Origin: Phyto melanocephala | Lineage: Eukaryota; Arthropoda; Insecta; Diptera; Rhinophoridae | Length of the DNA stretch: 64,000 nucleotides | Direction: 5' to 3' | Assembly (NCBI GenBank): GCA_941918925.1 | Contig: OW799237.1 | Location: forward strand, 93,903,015-93,967,014 | Shown: positions 47,054 through 58,587 of the stretch, in pieces | Numbering within the stretch: position 1 is the first letter of the stretch | How the letters are laid out: each line of letters begins with the position of its first letter | Program-made: the position numbers and the translations under genes | Notes under the pieces: model-generated | Seen by the model: only the letters and a program-made list of their open reading frames with translations | Databases searched by the model: none | Told to the model about the DNA's origin: nothing

Positions 47054-48144
47054 TAAATGAAGATGTTTGCTATGAAATTCGTCAGCAATCTGTTTTGTTT
47101 TATCTTTTTAAAACATTTTTTTTACTCAAACATATTGTAACTACATCATAGGTGCCAATTTCATCAAACAATTGTTTATAACTCCACCTCTTTTATTTTA
47201 ATGCTCTTTTTTTTAGTCGTCCATGAGAGAGTGACGTGTGCACATGCTTAGCAACTGTGTTGATATTTATTCAAATACAGTGCGTAAAAGAATTATGATG
47301 GAATTCGAAAAATGTTTTGTTTTTATAAAGTCAAATTTAAAATTGCAAAATTTATTGATAATTTTCCATTTTACTAAGTAAAAAAATAATAAATTGAGCG
47401 TTTAAGCATTTTTATTAATTTTCTACACCCAAAACTATTTCTTGTATTAAATTTTAATGAAAATCTTTGCGCTTTTTTTTTCTTTTAACTAAAAAATAGC
47501 AAATTCAGTGTGAACTGCATTATTATATTTATTAAAAACCCAGAAAATTTTTTTGTGACTAAATTTTGATACGCTGTGAGCTTACTTTTTCAAAGCACTG
47601 TACTTTAAAACTCTCACCAATACGGCTGCAAAACATTTTTGGGCATCTATGAACTACATATACATACATAGAAAGTAATTGCATTTTAGAGAAAATTTTT
47701 TAAATTTTTTTGATGAAATTGGACAATTATAAATGAAAAGTTTGCAAAGGAACAGGTGATGATCAGCTGATTAATTAAAACTACATAATTTAGTTTATCC
47801 TGATACAATAATCTTTCTTGATACATACATACGATTGTGTAATCTTAAATTCTTATAACATATCGTTACCTACAACGCAAATCGGCCTTACTTACACAAA
47901 ACTCAAAATCGATTTTTTTTATTGATTTTAGTGTGTTTCATCAGAAAACATCACCACAAAAGAAGCCCCAAAAAAAATCGAAATTGTAATCACAATTTTT
48001 TTAAAACATTTGTATGAAAAATCATAATATTTTAAATTAAAGAATGTGTTTTTTAACATTATTGTAAAGTTATTAATACTTGTTAGGACGGTTTGCTTTT
48101 TAGCTAACGATATGTACAAACATGTGTATAAGTACAATACTTAC

Positions 48145-49063
48145 TTGTATACTTTTCGCCTTCAACCAATCTCAGTCCCAGCAAGCGAAATTTTAATGTT
48201 CTATTTTTAAAAAAATGTATTGTTACCGCTAAATAATGTTTCTTTAAAATATCATCAGTCCAAATAGCTGTCGCTATACCAAATCCTTTCTCTTTAATTT
48301 TAGAAATTTCCAATTTTACTCTTTGAAAGCATTTCTCATAGATTTCAGCCAAATTTTTAGCAACAATTTCTGAACTCGGCAAAATTTTATTCACATCTAT
48401 GCTGTGACCAAATTTTGCTCCCAACGCAAGGAACTCTTGAAATATGGCCTTTAAACCATCATCCTTTACAATATCTAATGATCTGCAATATTCCATACAG
48501 CATTCCGCTATCAATTTTGTCAGGTTTTTGTTGTCTTTTGACAGATAATTGTTGCCATCATTTTTATCATTCGATTGATTACTGTGGATGTCATTGTTTT
48601 CTTCGTTATTGTAAATATCGTCATTTTCATCATCATTGTTAATGTCATTTTTTGCATCATTATTATACAAGTCATTATTCTCATTTGACTCGAAATTGCT
48701 TTCATCGTTACAGTCGAGAGGGTTTACGAGCTCATCATCCGACCCTGAATTCGTACTAAATGTTTCTATTTTTGGTGTTTCAAGTTCAACTATTGAAATC
48801 GGATTTTCTATTTTACTTAGAAAACTATTAGTGTAGCACTTATGTCTCATCAAATTGGAAGTGCTGCGACAAGTAAACTTGTAAATAGTTTTACACCGAA
48901 TACAGCATACGTAGCCGGTAATTTCTACGCCATTTTGATCTACTAATTTAGCAAAGATATTCCATACTCTGCTTTTACCTTTTTTTCTGCGAAAAACTAA
49001 TTCACCACTAGCAAGTTTTTCAGCAAGTTGACTGGTATAAGAGCCATCCGAACCTACTACCCA
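48145..49063 (-). CDS. hAT-derived gene copy 1, BED-finger exon
   Basis: The exon lies between the acceptor ATATTTTAG|TGGG (49064) and donor ACAA|GTAAGTATTG (48144) and is open for 306 codons plus one base. It encodes a BED-type zinc finger (VWNIF, YVCCIRC, NLMRHKC), then an acidic Asn/Asp-rich linker of about 50 residues, then the first part of the hAT fold (LTKLIAECCMEYCRSLDIVK, GAKFGHSIDVNKILP). It ends GIATAIWTDDIL, where the first catalytic Asp, two residues before the Trp, is Ala. There is no Met near the acceptor, so the start codon lies in an upstream exon I could not locate. The intron to 46331 is 1.8 kb. Confidence 0.85.
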
Positions 49064-49731
49064 CTAAAATATTAAACGATTAATATATGTATGTGCAAAC
49101 ACTCAGACTCTTATTGTGAGCTATTTTCAATCTTCGACTGTGTTCGAAAGAGCAGATCATAAGAGTTTTCATTCGATAAAGAAATTTTAATAATTTTTAT
49201 TGCTCATTTTGTTTGTAATAATTTATATTAGCTTTGACTTTAAGCACTATTTGTGTTCGCAAATTAAGAAAAATAAAGTCAAAAGCAAAATACTTTTTGC
49301 GGGTCAAGGAATAAAATCGACTTATTACGAATTTAACAATTGATTAAGAACGAGAATTTTAATACTCATCGAAGATCGAATATCTCATATTAAGAGCCTT
49401 ATTATACTACACATGCTCATAGGTCTTATTCGTAAATTCATCACTGTACATTATTAAGACATCTAGCCTTTGTGAAAGCATTCCAAACTGCATTATTTTT
49501 GCAATTGTCACAGATTATTTTTATTTAATCATATACGTTATGATCATTATACCGTTATAATACAGTACAGTTACGAATTTAGGAACAAGCCTATATACAG
49601 TCGAATTGGATTAATTAAAAATAGAAAATTCATGAAATTTGTTCACGTATGCATGATCTTTATTAAAACCAATTTCAGATAAGTGAAACCATTTCGCTCG
49701 ATATTAGTTTAAAGCCATTTATTTTTATTAT

Positions 49732-49842
49732 TCATTTTTATATCCTCAACTATGCTAACTCAGTTCATTTTAATCATTTATTTAATACTCAAATAGTTTT
49801 TTTTTAATCACTAAATATTTTTTCGTTAAATTAATGGAAACT
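49732..49842. other. Short spacer
   Basis: AT-rich with no signal. Confidence 0.4.
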
Positions 49843-51031
49843 TGTTCTGAAAGTTTATGAATAGGGGAGTCGATTAAGCTCTGTCAGTCTGTCCGTGTGT
49901 ATGTTGAAATCAACTTTTTAAAGCCCCCCGATATCACCTGGACCCGGGTGACGTATTAAAATATCAGAAATATTCTGGAGTTGAAAATCAAAAATATCAG
50001 TACATAAACAACTGAGATATGAGTAAAAACCAACGGCCACCTCGTTTTTTTTAAAACAACATACAACAACAACATACATACATACAGACGTTTTATACTG
50101 GTTAGAGTAAACGTGGCATCGAACCCCAGCTGAGCCCAAATTTTTTTTTTTTTTTATTTTATATATTATTTATAATTTTATTATTTTTTTAATATCTTTT
50201 TTTTGATTTATTTTTTATTTTTTTAATATTTTTTTTAATTTTTTTTTTTAATTTTTTTTTTATATTTTATATTTAATTTTTATATTTTTATTATTTTTTT
50301 TAAATATTTATTCTGTTTTCGCTAAAAATTAAAATGGTCCGGGCCTAGGATAATTTATAGACACAGTTGTTACTATTTATAATTTTGACATGCCTCTGGA
50401 GATACTTTTAGGCCGAAGTTTTAGGCAAAAATTATTTTAAAAAATATATATGTATGTATTTTTTTTTTTTTCAAATATATCAAAATTTTTAAACTCCTAA
50501 ATAATTTGTAATCACGCTTAAAATACCAAATTGTAAGCCGTGTTCTCAGAAATTATTTCTAAGAAAAACTGACAAATCGATTTGAAATCAACTGAGATAT
50601 CAGCACCAAAGTACAACTGATTCGGTGTATTTCCTAAAATTTACAAACAAAAATAAAAGTTAGAACAAAAAGGAAAAAAAAATTAAGATGGCGTCCCAGA
50701 TTAAATGGCGAATATACATATGAGTCAAATATAGTAGTAACGACTTTGTCCGCTTAATCCCCACAGTATAAGTGTCAATAAAAGTCGCAACATGGCGTCT
50801 GAAACAAAATAGCGGAGCGAATTTTTTTAATCACAACAATATGGGTATCAAATGAAAGGGCTTGACTAGTATAATACAGATAACTACGTAAAAATTAAAA
50901 ATCAAAGATGGCGTCGGAAAAAATGAAAATCTAAAATCTAGACTAAGCTACAATGTGATCATTATACCTATCTACATGACGGTGAGAGGTATTATCAGAT
51001 TCGGCACGGCCGAATATAGCGCTCTTACTTG
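49843..51031 (+). repeat. DINE-like element, composite of two subfamilies
   Basis: It begins inside the head block (TTCTGAAAGTTTATGAATAG), passes through CCCAGCTGAG and a T-rich core, then changes to the AAGATGGCGTC-containing interior also seen at 31.8 and 57.2 kb. It ends with the ATTCGGCACGGCCGAAT hairpin and CTCTTACTTG. Confidence 0.65.
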
Positions 51032-51183
51032 TTTTTAACGTCCTTAAGCACGGTGTAATTACATAAGGTGATAGGGCAGAGAGTATTTTTTGTCTCTCTT
51101 ACCAGCTAGATGTAGAAACTAAATTTCAATCCGAATTGCATCAGCGCTGATGCAACGTCTGAATACATATATGTAGGTTTGAT

Positions 51184-51391
51184 CAAGGCATATTTATTCA
51201 TCAGGTAATTGCAGTTCGGAGAGAATTTTTTGTTTATATTTTTTATATATGAAGTTTGACATTTGAAATAAATTAGAAAAGAGAGAAAATTGTTTTTTAT
51301 TTTTGCATTTTGACAGCTGAAATTAAAAATAAGTGTTGAAAAAAATAATCAGCTGGCGAATCAAGAGTACCTGATGAATAAATATGCCTTG
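51184..51391. mobile_element. hAT-type MITE, CAAGGCATATTTATTCATC family
   Basis: The 208-bp element has about 24-bp inverted ends CAAGGCATATTTATTCATCA. A perfect 8-bp duplication GGTTTGAT lies at 51176-51183 and 51392-51399. Confidence 0.92.
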
Positions 51392-51817
51392 GGTTTGATA
51401 TAAAAATCCTTAATATTTTTTTTAAATTGAAACACAAAATTTTCTATTGCGTTGTTATTTATTATTTTCATAGTTAACAAGTTTTATAAATAAAAAAATA
51501 TATTTGTTTTAAACATACATACATAAATGTATGTCTATATGTATGTATGTATGTACTCGTGGTCAGGGGCATGTTAATAAATTAATGAATACTCTGCATC
51601 ACAACACAAAATTTTGTTTAAAGGAAAATGAAATTTGTGGATTTTCACATAAAATTTTTTATTTAAGTGCAGTTAAGTAACTTTTGTCAATGCTAAATGT
51701 CGTAATACATTTACGAACTTGCCCGAATTGAATATTTAATATAAATACATTTACATAAGCACATACATACGTATATAAGTATGTACAGCTTTAAAATATT
51801 TACTTTTTTGTTTATTA

Positions 51818-52956
51818 TTAAAAATCACTTTCGGTTTCTGCATTCGAATTTACAAACATAATTTGTTCCACCGTCAACTCTTTTGAGCTAGAATCCAATA
51901 CTTTTTCGCATAACATGCTACTGGCGGTTGCAAGAATTTTCTGCGATGTAGCACTACTCGCTGGGGTTGTCAACACCGAGTAGCTCAACTGATAGAGAAG
52001 GGGAAAGTTATTCTTTTGTATTTCCCACCATTGAAAAACATCAAAATCTTCACTGTTTAGCACGCGGGTATTCTTATAAAAGTCCAGTTCCTGAATTATG
52101 AGCTCGTTGGGATCACAACTTGCATTGTTTGCAATAAAATCAGAAAATAATTTGTCTTGTTTGAATTGAGTCGCATTAGTTGTTTCTACTTCTTGTTGAA
52201 CATTTGATTTATTTTCATCTTTAAGGCATTTCATTAGACGTATACATTCATCTTTAATGAATTGCTTGTCCTCATCGCTAAATTGTAGCATCTTATTTGC
52301 GGGTGGATAAAGAAAAACAGCTAATTTATGAATAGTTGCAATATTGTGCGTTTCAATTACGTGCAAGTGAGACTGCAATTTATTCTTTAAACTTTTTATA
52401 AAATCAAGCCTACCGTAATCTGTGGCACAGAATTTCTTCAATTCATGCAGATAAACAAACACTAGATGCTGTGTAGGAGTGTTGTCATCTACCAGCGCTT
52501 CTATGGCTTCTTCAAAGGGCTGCAAGGTTCTTATCAGAGCCCTCAAATGATTTGTTTTTATATTACTAAGTTGCTCAGCTTCGTTTTTATCGCCCAGAAT
52601 TTGTGTTATTAAGCTCCAATTATTCTCTATCGAAGATAACATTTTATACACAGTATTCGAGCGAATGGGACAATAACTGTTTAAAGAACGACTTAAAATG
52701 GTATTTGGTTCTGATTTTTTACAAAAATCTACTAATTTCTCACAAGCTCTAATGAGTTCTGCTACCTCGACGACTTCATCTGTGACTTTTTGTAGTGAGT
52801 TTTTCAGTAAATGACTGATACTGGAAATTTTTTTTATATCTTGAGGCAATTTATTAAAATTATCGCAATTTTCTGTTGTTACTATTATTGATTTACGCGA
52901 AAGTTGGAGGTCAAAGTCCTTAAGAATATCTTCGACTATTGCAGTTATACTTTGAC
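51818..52956 (-). CDS. hAT-derived gene copy 2, C-terminal exon (catalytically dead)
   Basis: Acceptor ACATTTTTAG|GTCAAAG at 52957; 378 residues plus stop and two bases of split codon. It has the same substitutions as copy 1: VTTENCD at the second Asp position, CPIRSN for the R-W motif, and ASSATSQKILA for the catalytic Glu. The first 230 residues are nearly identical to copy 1, while the last 110 differ at about a quarter of positions. The frame is fully open despite this divergence. This is what is expected of a gene under constraint or of very unequal exchange with its twin. Confidence 0.85.
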
Positions 52957-53129
52957 CTAAAAATGTAAAGTTAAATGTATGGTATGTTATTAACGTGACC
53001 TATTCGTTAGATAATTTAAAGGATTTAGTTCAAATCAAGAATGATTAAATAAAGATAAAATTAATCAATTTAGTATGTGAGAGTTGGCAGCTCTGTCATT
53101 AAAATTATTACTGCACTTTTAGATTATAA

Positions 53130-53743
53130 TGCTAGGCGCACAACTGGCACGAACGATGAATTTCGGCCAACACGACAAATTCGTCTGTAAAAATTAGCTG
53201 TGTAAATTCGTCGTGTGAAGCACAATAACGACGAAAAAGTAATATCTATTATAGTTCAGAAGTTGTTTGCTGTTTGTGCAGAGAAAGAACAAAAATAATT
53301 AAAAAATTTAAATTTTTGCAAAACTCAACAAAATAATGAAACGTAAACGTTTGCAAAGAATGTGGTGGGTACGTGCAGTAAACAATAATTAATATTTTGG
53401 TTTTGTATAACAGCTTATAGTGTGACCATATTAAAAAAAGATTACTTACAGAAATCAAACATTTGATATAAAAAAGAACAATTATATAAGTAAAAATAAA
53501 CTTTATTTTCAAAAAAAGTTGAAAAGTTAAACCAAAAGTAAAAAGTATGTTCACATTGTACCAATTTATTCGTCGTTTGTCGGTGTAAAAATAGAAATAA
53601 ATCTATTGCAGAGTTCGCCTCGTATAGCGAATTTCTACCGACGCCATAATTGTATACATCTCATGTACGCAAATGTGTTTTATTTTTTAAAACGAATATT
53701 CGCGGCGTTAAATTCGTTGTTCGTTCCAATTGTGCGCCTAGCA
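53130..53743. mobile_element. Harbinger-type MITE in the intron of copy 2, TGCTAGGCGCACAA family
   Basis: The ends TGCTAGGCGCACAACTGG and, read inward, TGCTAGGCGCACAATTGG differ at one position. Flanks TAA (53127-53129) and TTA (53744-53746) are a 3-bp TWA-type duplication with one change. Copy 1 of the intron retains the empty site at about 46,535-46,555. Confidence 0.82.
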
Positions 53744-54227
53744 TTAGTCAATAGGAACACAGGTTGCGTGACGTAAGAGTTAGAAATGTGCAAAAAATTG
53801 TATTTATATATGCTTGATACCATACATACATACACATTGTAACTACAGATAAGGTGATAGCATATCGCAAAAAAAATTGGACAATTATGAATGAAATTTT
53901 TACATTGCAAAGTAACAGGTGATTAATTAAAACTACATAATTAAGTTTATCCTGACTCAAAAACTCAAAAACAAAATTGTGTTATCTTAAATTCGTACTA
54001 CATATCGTTACCTACAAAACGCAAATCGGCCTAACTAACACAAAACTTAAAATCCTTTGTTTTGACCGAAATTTTAAGCACAATTTATTTCAAACATTTG
54101 TTTTGAAAATCATAATATTTTAAATTAAAGAATGTGTTTTTTAACTGCTGCTGTTATTTACTTTGTTAGGACGCTTTGCATTTTAGCTAACGATATGTAC
54201 ATACATGTGTATAAGTACAATACTTAC

Positions 54228-55146
54228 TTGTATACTTTTCGCCTTCAACCAATCTCAGTCCCAGCATGCGATATTTTAAAGTTTCATTTTTAAAAAAATG
54301 TATTGTTACCGCTAAATAATGTTTCTTTGAAATATCATCAGTCCAAATAGCTGTCGCTACACCAAAGCCTTTCTCTTTGATTTTAGAAATTTCCAGTTTT
54401 ACTCTTTGAAAGCAATAGTCATAGATTTCAGCCAAATTTTTAACCACCTTTTCTGAATTCGGCAAAATTTTATTCACATCTATGCTGTGACCAAATTTTG
54501 CTCCAAACGCAAGGAACTCTTGAAATATGGCCTTTAAACCATTATCCTTCATAACATCATATGATCTACAATATTTCACACAACACTCCGCTATTAATTT
54601 TGTCAGGTTTTTGTTGTCTTTGGACAGATAATTGTTACCATCATTGTTGTCGTTCGATTGATTACTGTAGATGTCATTGTTTTCTTCGTTATTGTAAATA
54701 TCGTCATGTTCATCATCATTGTAAATATCAATTTTTGCATCATTATTATACAAGTCATTATTCTCATTTGACTCAAAATTGCTTTCATCGTTACAGTCGA
54801 GAGGGTTTACGAGCTCATCATCCGACCCTGAATTCGTGCTAAATGTTTCTATTTTTGGCGTTTCAATTTCTATTATTGAAATTGGTTTTTCTTGTTTATG
54901 TACAAATCTATAAACATAACACTTATGTTTGACTAAATTGGAAGAGCTTGAAGAAGTATACTTGTAAATACTTTTACACTGAAGACAGCATACGTAGCCG
55001 TTAACTTCTACGCCATTTCGATCCTCTAATCTGGCAAAGACACACCACAATCTGCTTTTACCATTTTGTCTACGAAAAACTAATTCACCACAAGCAAGTT
55101 TTTCAGCAAGTTGTCTGGAATAAGAGCTATCCGTAGCTACTACCAA
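54228..55146 (-). CDS. hAT-derived gene copy 2, BED-finger exon
   Basis: This is the same 919-bp exon as in copy 1, from acceptor ATATTTTAG|TTGG (55147) to donor ACAA|GTAAGTATTG (54227). The frame is open throughout. BED finger residues are LWCVF, YVCCLQC and NLVKHKC. The acidic DIYNNEENND-type linker follows. The catalytic-region motif is GVATAIWTDDIS, again Ala for Asp. The first about 100 residues differ from copy 1 at about a third of positions, although zinc-binding residues are kept. Joined to 52956 across a 1.27-kb intron it gives 685 residues without the unknown first exon; Hermes-type transposases are about 610. Confidence 0.85.
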
Positions 55147-55554
55147 CTAAAATATTAAACGATTAATATATGTATGTGCAAACACTCAGACTCTTATTGT
55201 GAGCTATTTTCAATCTTCGACTGTGTTCGAAAGAGCAGATCATAAGAGTTTTCATTCGATGAAGAAGTTTTAATAATTTTTATTGCTCATATTGTTTGTA
55301 ATAATTTATATTAGCTTTGACTTTAAATACTATTTGTGTTCGCAAATTAAGAAAAATAAGTCAAAAGCAAAATACTGTTTGACCCGCAATGAAATGGACT
55401 TATTTCGAATTTAACAATTGATTAACCACAAGAATTTTAATACTCATCGAAGATCGAATATCTCATATTAAGAGCCTTATTATACTACACATACTCATAG
55501 GTCTTATTCGTAAATTCACCACTGAACATAATTAAACTTTCTAATGCCGTATTC

Positions 55555-55756
55555 CAAGGCATATTTATTCATCAGGTACTCTTGATTCGTCAGTTGATTA
55601 TTCACACTTATTTTTAATTTCAGCTGTCAAAATGCATTAATAAAAAACAATTTTCTCTCTTTTCTAATTTATTTCAAATGTCAAACTTCATATATAAAAA
55701 ATATCAACTAAAAATTCTCCCCGAACTGCAATTACCTGACGAACGAATATGCCTTG
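55555..55756. mobile_element. hAT-type MITE, CAAGGCATATTTATTCATC family, inverted copy
   Basis: It is the reverse orientation of 51184-51391. Flanks share GCCGTATTC (55546-55554 and 55757-55765): an 8-bp duplication plus one chance base. It is absent from segmental copy 1. Confidence 0.88.
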
Positions 55757-56271
55757 GCCGTATTCATAAAAAATATTTTTGGTTTTTTGAAGGTTTATTT
55801 GACAAATGTCTGTCAAAGCTCAAATAATTTTAATTTATTTTTTTAAGAATGCGGCAGTTAAGCTTTGAAAAAGCATTCAAAATTGCACTGTTTCTGATGT
55901 TATCACAGATTATTTTTATTTGGTCATGTACGAGTATTTTACAGTTATAATGCAGTACAGTTACGAATTTAGGAACAAGCCTATATACAGTCGAATTGGA
56001 TTAATTAAAAAAAGAAAATTCATGAAATTTGTTCACTTATCTTTATCTTTTATCTTTTTTAAAACCAATTTCAGATAAGTGAAAACCATTTCGCTCGATA
56101 TTAGTTTAAAGCCATTTATTTTGTTAATGGCAGTATGTATGTAAAAATTTTAAACTCATTAATTTTTTATGTATTTTTAATTGTAATAGTTGATTTTTTC
56201 AAATTCTTCAAAACCAATGCTTGGAATTGCTACCCCCATAATGGTCTAGTTTACAATTGTAAACACTTTCC

Positions 56272-56301
56272 CTGAAGAAGCTACCCAATGTGGTAGCGAA
56301 A
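56272..56301 (+). ncRNA. Hammerhead-ribozyme-like core motif
   Basis: CTGAAGA is followed by a 6-bp stem GCTACC/GGTAGC and GAAA, which is the CUGANGA-stem II-GAAA core of hammerhead ribozymes. Motifs like this occur near the ends of Penelope-like and other retroelements. I could not draw good stems I and III, so activity is doubtful. A short AATAAA-containing tail follows. Confidence 0.3.
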
Positions 56302-56407
56302 TATCGGAAAATAAAATTAAAACTATTTTTTTTTTTAAGAAAAGTGATCTCAAGCTCAATAGAAAAAACTGTTTAAATATACATATACTTTAGGGTATCG
56401 CAAATAT

Positions 56408-56470
56408 TGTAGAAATTTTACACGGAATGACAAATCTATATATACCCCACACTCTCTGTGAAGGGTAAAC
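56408..56470 (-). repeat. DINE-like head fragment
   Basis: The complement of the head block (GAAATTTTACACGGAATGAC, then TATATATACCCC and GTGAAGGGTA). Confidence 0.65.
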
Positions 56471-56479
56471 AAAATGCGT

Positions 56480-56971
56480 AAAAGTACCTTTTTGGTCGCC
56501 CATAACATTTTTAGTTTTACTTCATATCAAGTCACTAATTTTAAAATTCTAAATCCATTAACCTAGAAAATACAAAAAGTACCATGCAAATGGAAAGAAG
56601 TACCTTTTTAGGTTTTCCCTTCCCAGTTTAAGATGTTAAAATATCTATTTAACAATAAAATATTTTAATAGACATAATTTAAGGTGAGAAATCTACTAGG
56701 TTTTTTGCATAAAAAACAAAGATGTTCTACAAAGCACCAAACTGTTTTCCCGATTTTTTTTTTCCTTTCTATCCCGTTACGAATGTGTTTTAAGTTTCAC
56801 TGAATTACATATTTTACAAATTTTATCCGTATTGGCCCAGTAATTAGGAATTATACATATTTGCTCCTTTAAGGTAACTCTTTTTTCCCCCTAGAAGTTT
56901 ACAAAAATTTCACAAATAATTGTCTATATAATAATAATAAACTCATGTCCTTTTGTATAATACTAATAAAA
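56480..56971. repeat. Degenerate 'AAGTACCTTTTTGGTC' repeat, left block
   Basis: One to two units with AAAAGTACCTTTTTGGTCGCCC, followed by about 300 bp that match 59,480-59,800 (AATAAAATATTTTAATAGACAT, CAAACTGTTTTC). Part of a larger dispersed duplication. Confidence 0.55.
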
Positions 56972-57470
56972 AAAAGTAAAAGTGCTATTGTCGGTCGTGG
57001 CGAATCTGATAATACCCTTCAACGTCATGTACACAGGTATTAACACCACATTGTATCTAAGCCTTGATTTTAGATTTCATGTAATACGCCATGTTCTTTA
57101 TTATTTCCGAGGCCACCTTTGATTTTCAATTTTTACACAGTTAATAATATTCTACTAGTCAAGCCCTTTCATTTGATACCCGTATTCTTGGGGATAAAAA
57201 AATTTGCTTCGCCATTTTGATTCTGACGCCATCGTGGATTTTACACTTTTTTAATAATTATTGTACCAATATTGTGGGGGTTAAAGTAAACAAAGCCGTA
57301 ACTAATACCAATCTATATACATATATATGTATTTGTACTTATATTTTTGCCATTTAATCTACGACGCCATCTTGGATTTTTAGCTAACTATGTTTTAATA
57401 CTCAGGCCCTTTAATTTTATCCCCCAAATTGGCTCTCTCGGTTGTAGAGAAAAAAAAATAATATATATAC
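56972..57470 (-). repeat. DINE-like element, short subfamily, decayed
   Basis: It begins AAGTAAAAGTGCTATTGTCGG with a decayed hairpin and AATCTGATAATACCCTTCAA. It continues with CTTTCATTTGATACCCGTAT and CATCTTGGATTTT motifs of the 31.7-kb subfamily. Confidence 0.55.
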
Positions 57471-57969
57471 ATATACGTATGTACATAGCATAACTAGCAT
57501 ATAACCCGCTACTTCGATAGCGCAGTTCTTACTATTTATGGAATACTCAAGTTCTATTATTAATTACTAAATATTTTTGGTTTAATTTATGAAAACTTGT
57601 ATCTCTGATTCAATTTACTTAGAAAAATAGAAAGTAGGGTATATATCGGGCATATATTTTCTATCTAAAATCACGATCAATGCTATTGAATTTCAAAAAT
57701 TAAGATTCATAAATTCATAATTTGCAAAAATTACCCTTAAAGTAAGAAAAGAACTTTTTACCTTCACTAGAAACTTCAACTTGGTTTTTTATTCAGCCTT
57801 ATTGTCATTGGCGTTGTCGTATTTTTTGGTACCGTGTAATATTTACGACAATGTGAAATTAATGAGACCTTGTCGTATTTCTGTCGTTTTCAACACAAAA
57901 ACGACACGAAAACGCCAATGACAATAAGGCGGATTACCTACATTCAGAATTCCTTGTATACAAAATATA

Positions 57970-58587
57970 AAAAAAAAATGAGAAAAAGTAATATTTTGGT
58001 CGTCCATAATATTAAGAGTTAGACCTCGGATCAATAAACACTAATTTTAAGCATCTATTTTCACAAGCGCAAAAATACAAAGAGTTCAATAAAAATGCGA
58101 AAAGGCATCTTTTGTGTCGTCAATATCATTTTCATTCTCAACTTCAATCAATAATTCTTTATTTCACAATTTTAGCTTCATAAACGTAGAACATACAAAA
58201 AGTTTCATAAAAATTCTAAAAAGTACCCTTTCGGTCACCCATAATATTTTCAGTCTCACCTTGCATCAATAGTCACTAATTTCAATTATTGTATTCACTA
58301 ATTCTAGCTTCGCAAACGTTAAAAATACAAAAAGTACCATAAAAATCCAAAAAAGTACCTTTTTGGTCGACCATAACATTTTCTGTCTCACCTTGTATCA
58401 AAAGTCACTAATTTCAAAATTCTAGCTTCGCAAACGTTGAAAATACAAAAAGTACCATACAAATTCAAAAAAGTACCTTTTTGGTCACCCATAACATTTT
58501 TAATCTCACCTAGAATCAATAGTCCTTGATTGTACAAACCTACCTTCATAAATGTAGAATATACAAAAAGTACCATAAAAATTCAAA
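57970..58587. repeat. Tandem array of a degenerate ~118-bp unit
   Basis: About five units contain AAAAAGTACC(A/T), TTTTTGGTCACCCATAACAT and CTAGCTTCGCAAACGTT. Spacing of GTACCTTTTT is 118 bp between 58,355 and 58,473 and about 132 bp for the previous unit. The array is interrupted by the DINE-like element at 58588. Confidence 0.7.

Larger units (their letters stand above)
44855..49731. repeat. Segmental duplication, copy 1
   Basis: It matches 51424-56122 in the same orientation across a whole gene with its flanks. The shared borders are near AAAATTTTCT(T/A)TTGCG at one side and TTTAAAGCCATTTATTTT at the other. Copy-specific MITE insertions break colinearity. Confidence 0.9.
51424..56122. repeat. 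Segmental duplication, copy 2
   Basis: This is the partner of 44855-49731. Offsets are about 6.63 kb at the C-terminal exon and 6.08 kb at the BED exon, because copy 1 carries extra intron sequence. Confidence 0.9.

Noticed and set aside
48520..48705. Met/Thr-rich minus-strand frame
   Set aside because: It is a frame-shifted reading of the same low-complexity linker.
48415..48836. Plus-strand open frames across the hAT-derived gene
   Set aside because: They are antisense shadows of the Asn/Asp-rich linker on the minus strand.
45187..49063. Calling the pair an active hAT transposon
   Set aside because: The catalytic residues are replaced in both copies, and no terminal repeats or 8-bp duplication were found at either gene.
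45187..55146. Identification as the DREF gene
   Set aside because: DREF is also BED- and hAT-related, but motif order and sequence here look closer to Hermes/hobo transposases and I cannot support orthology.
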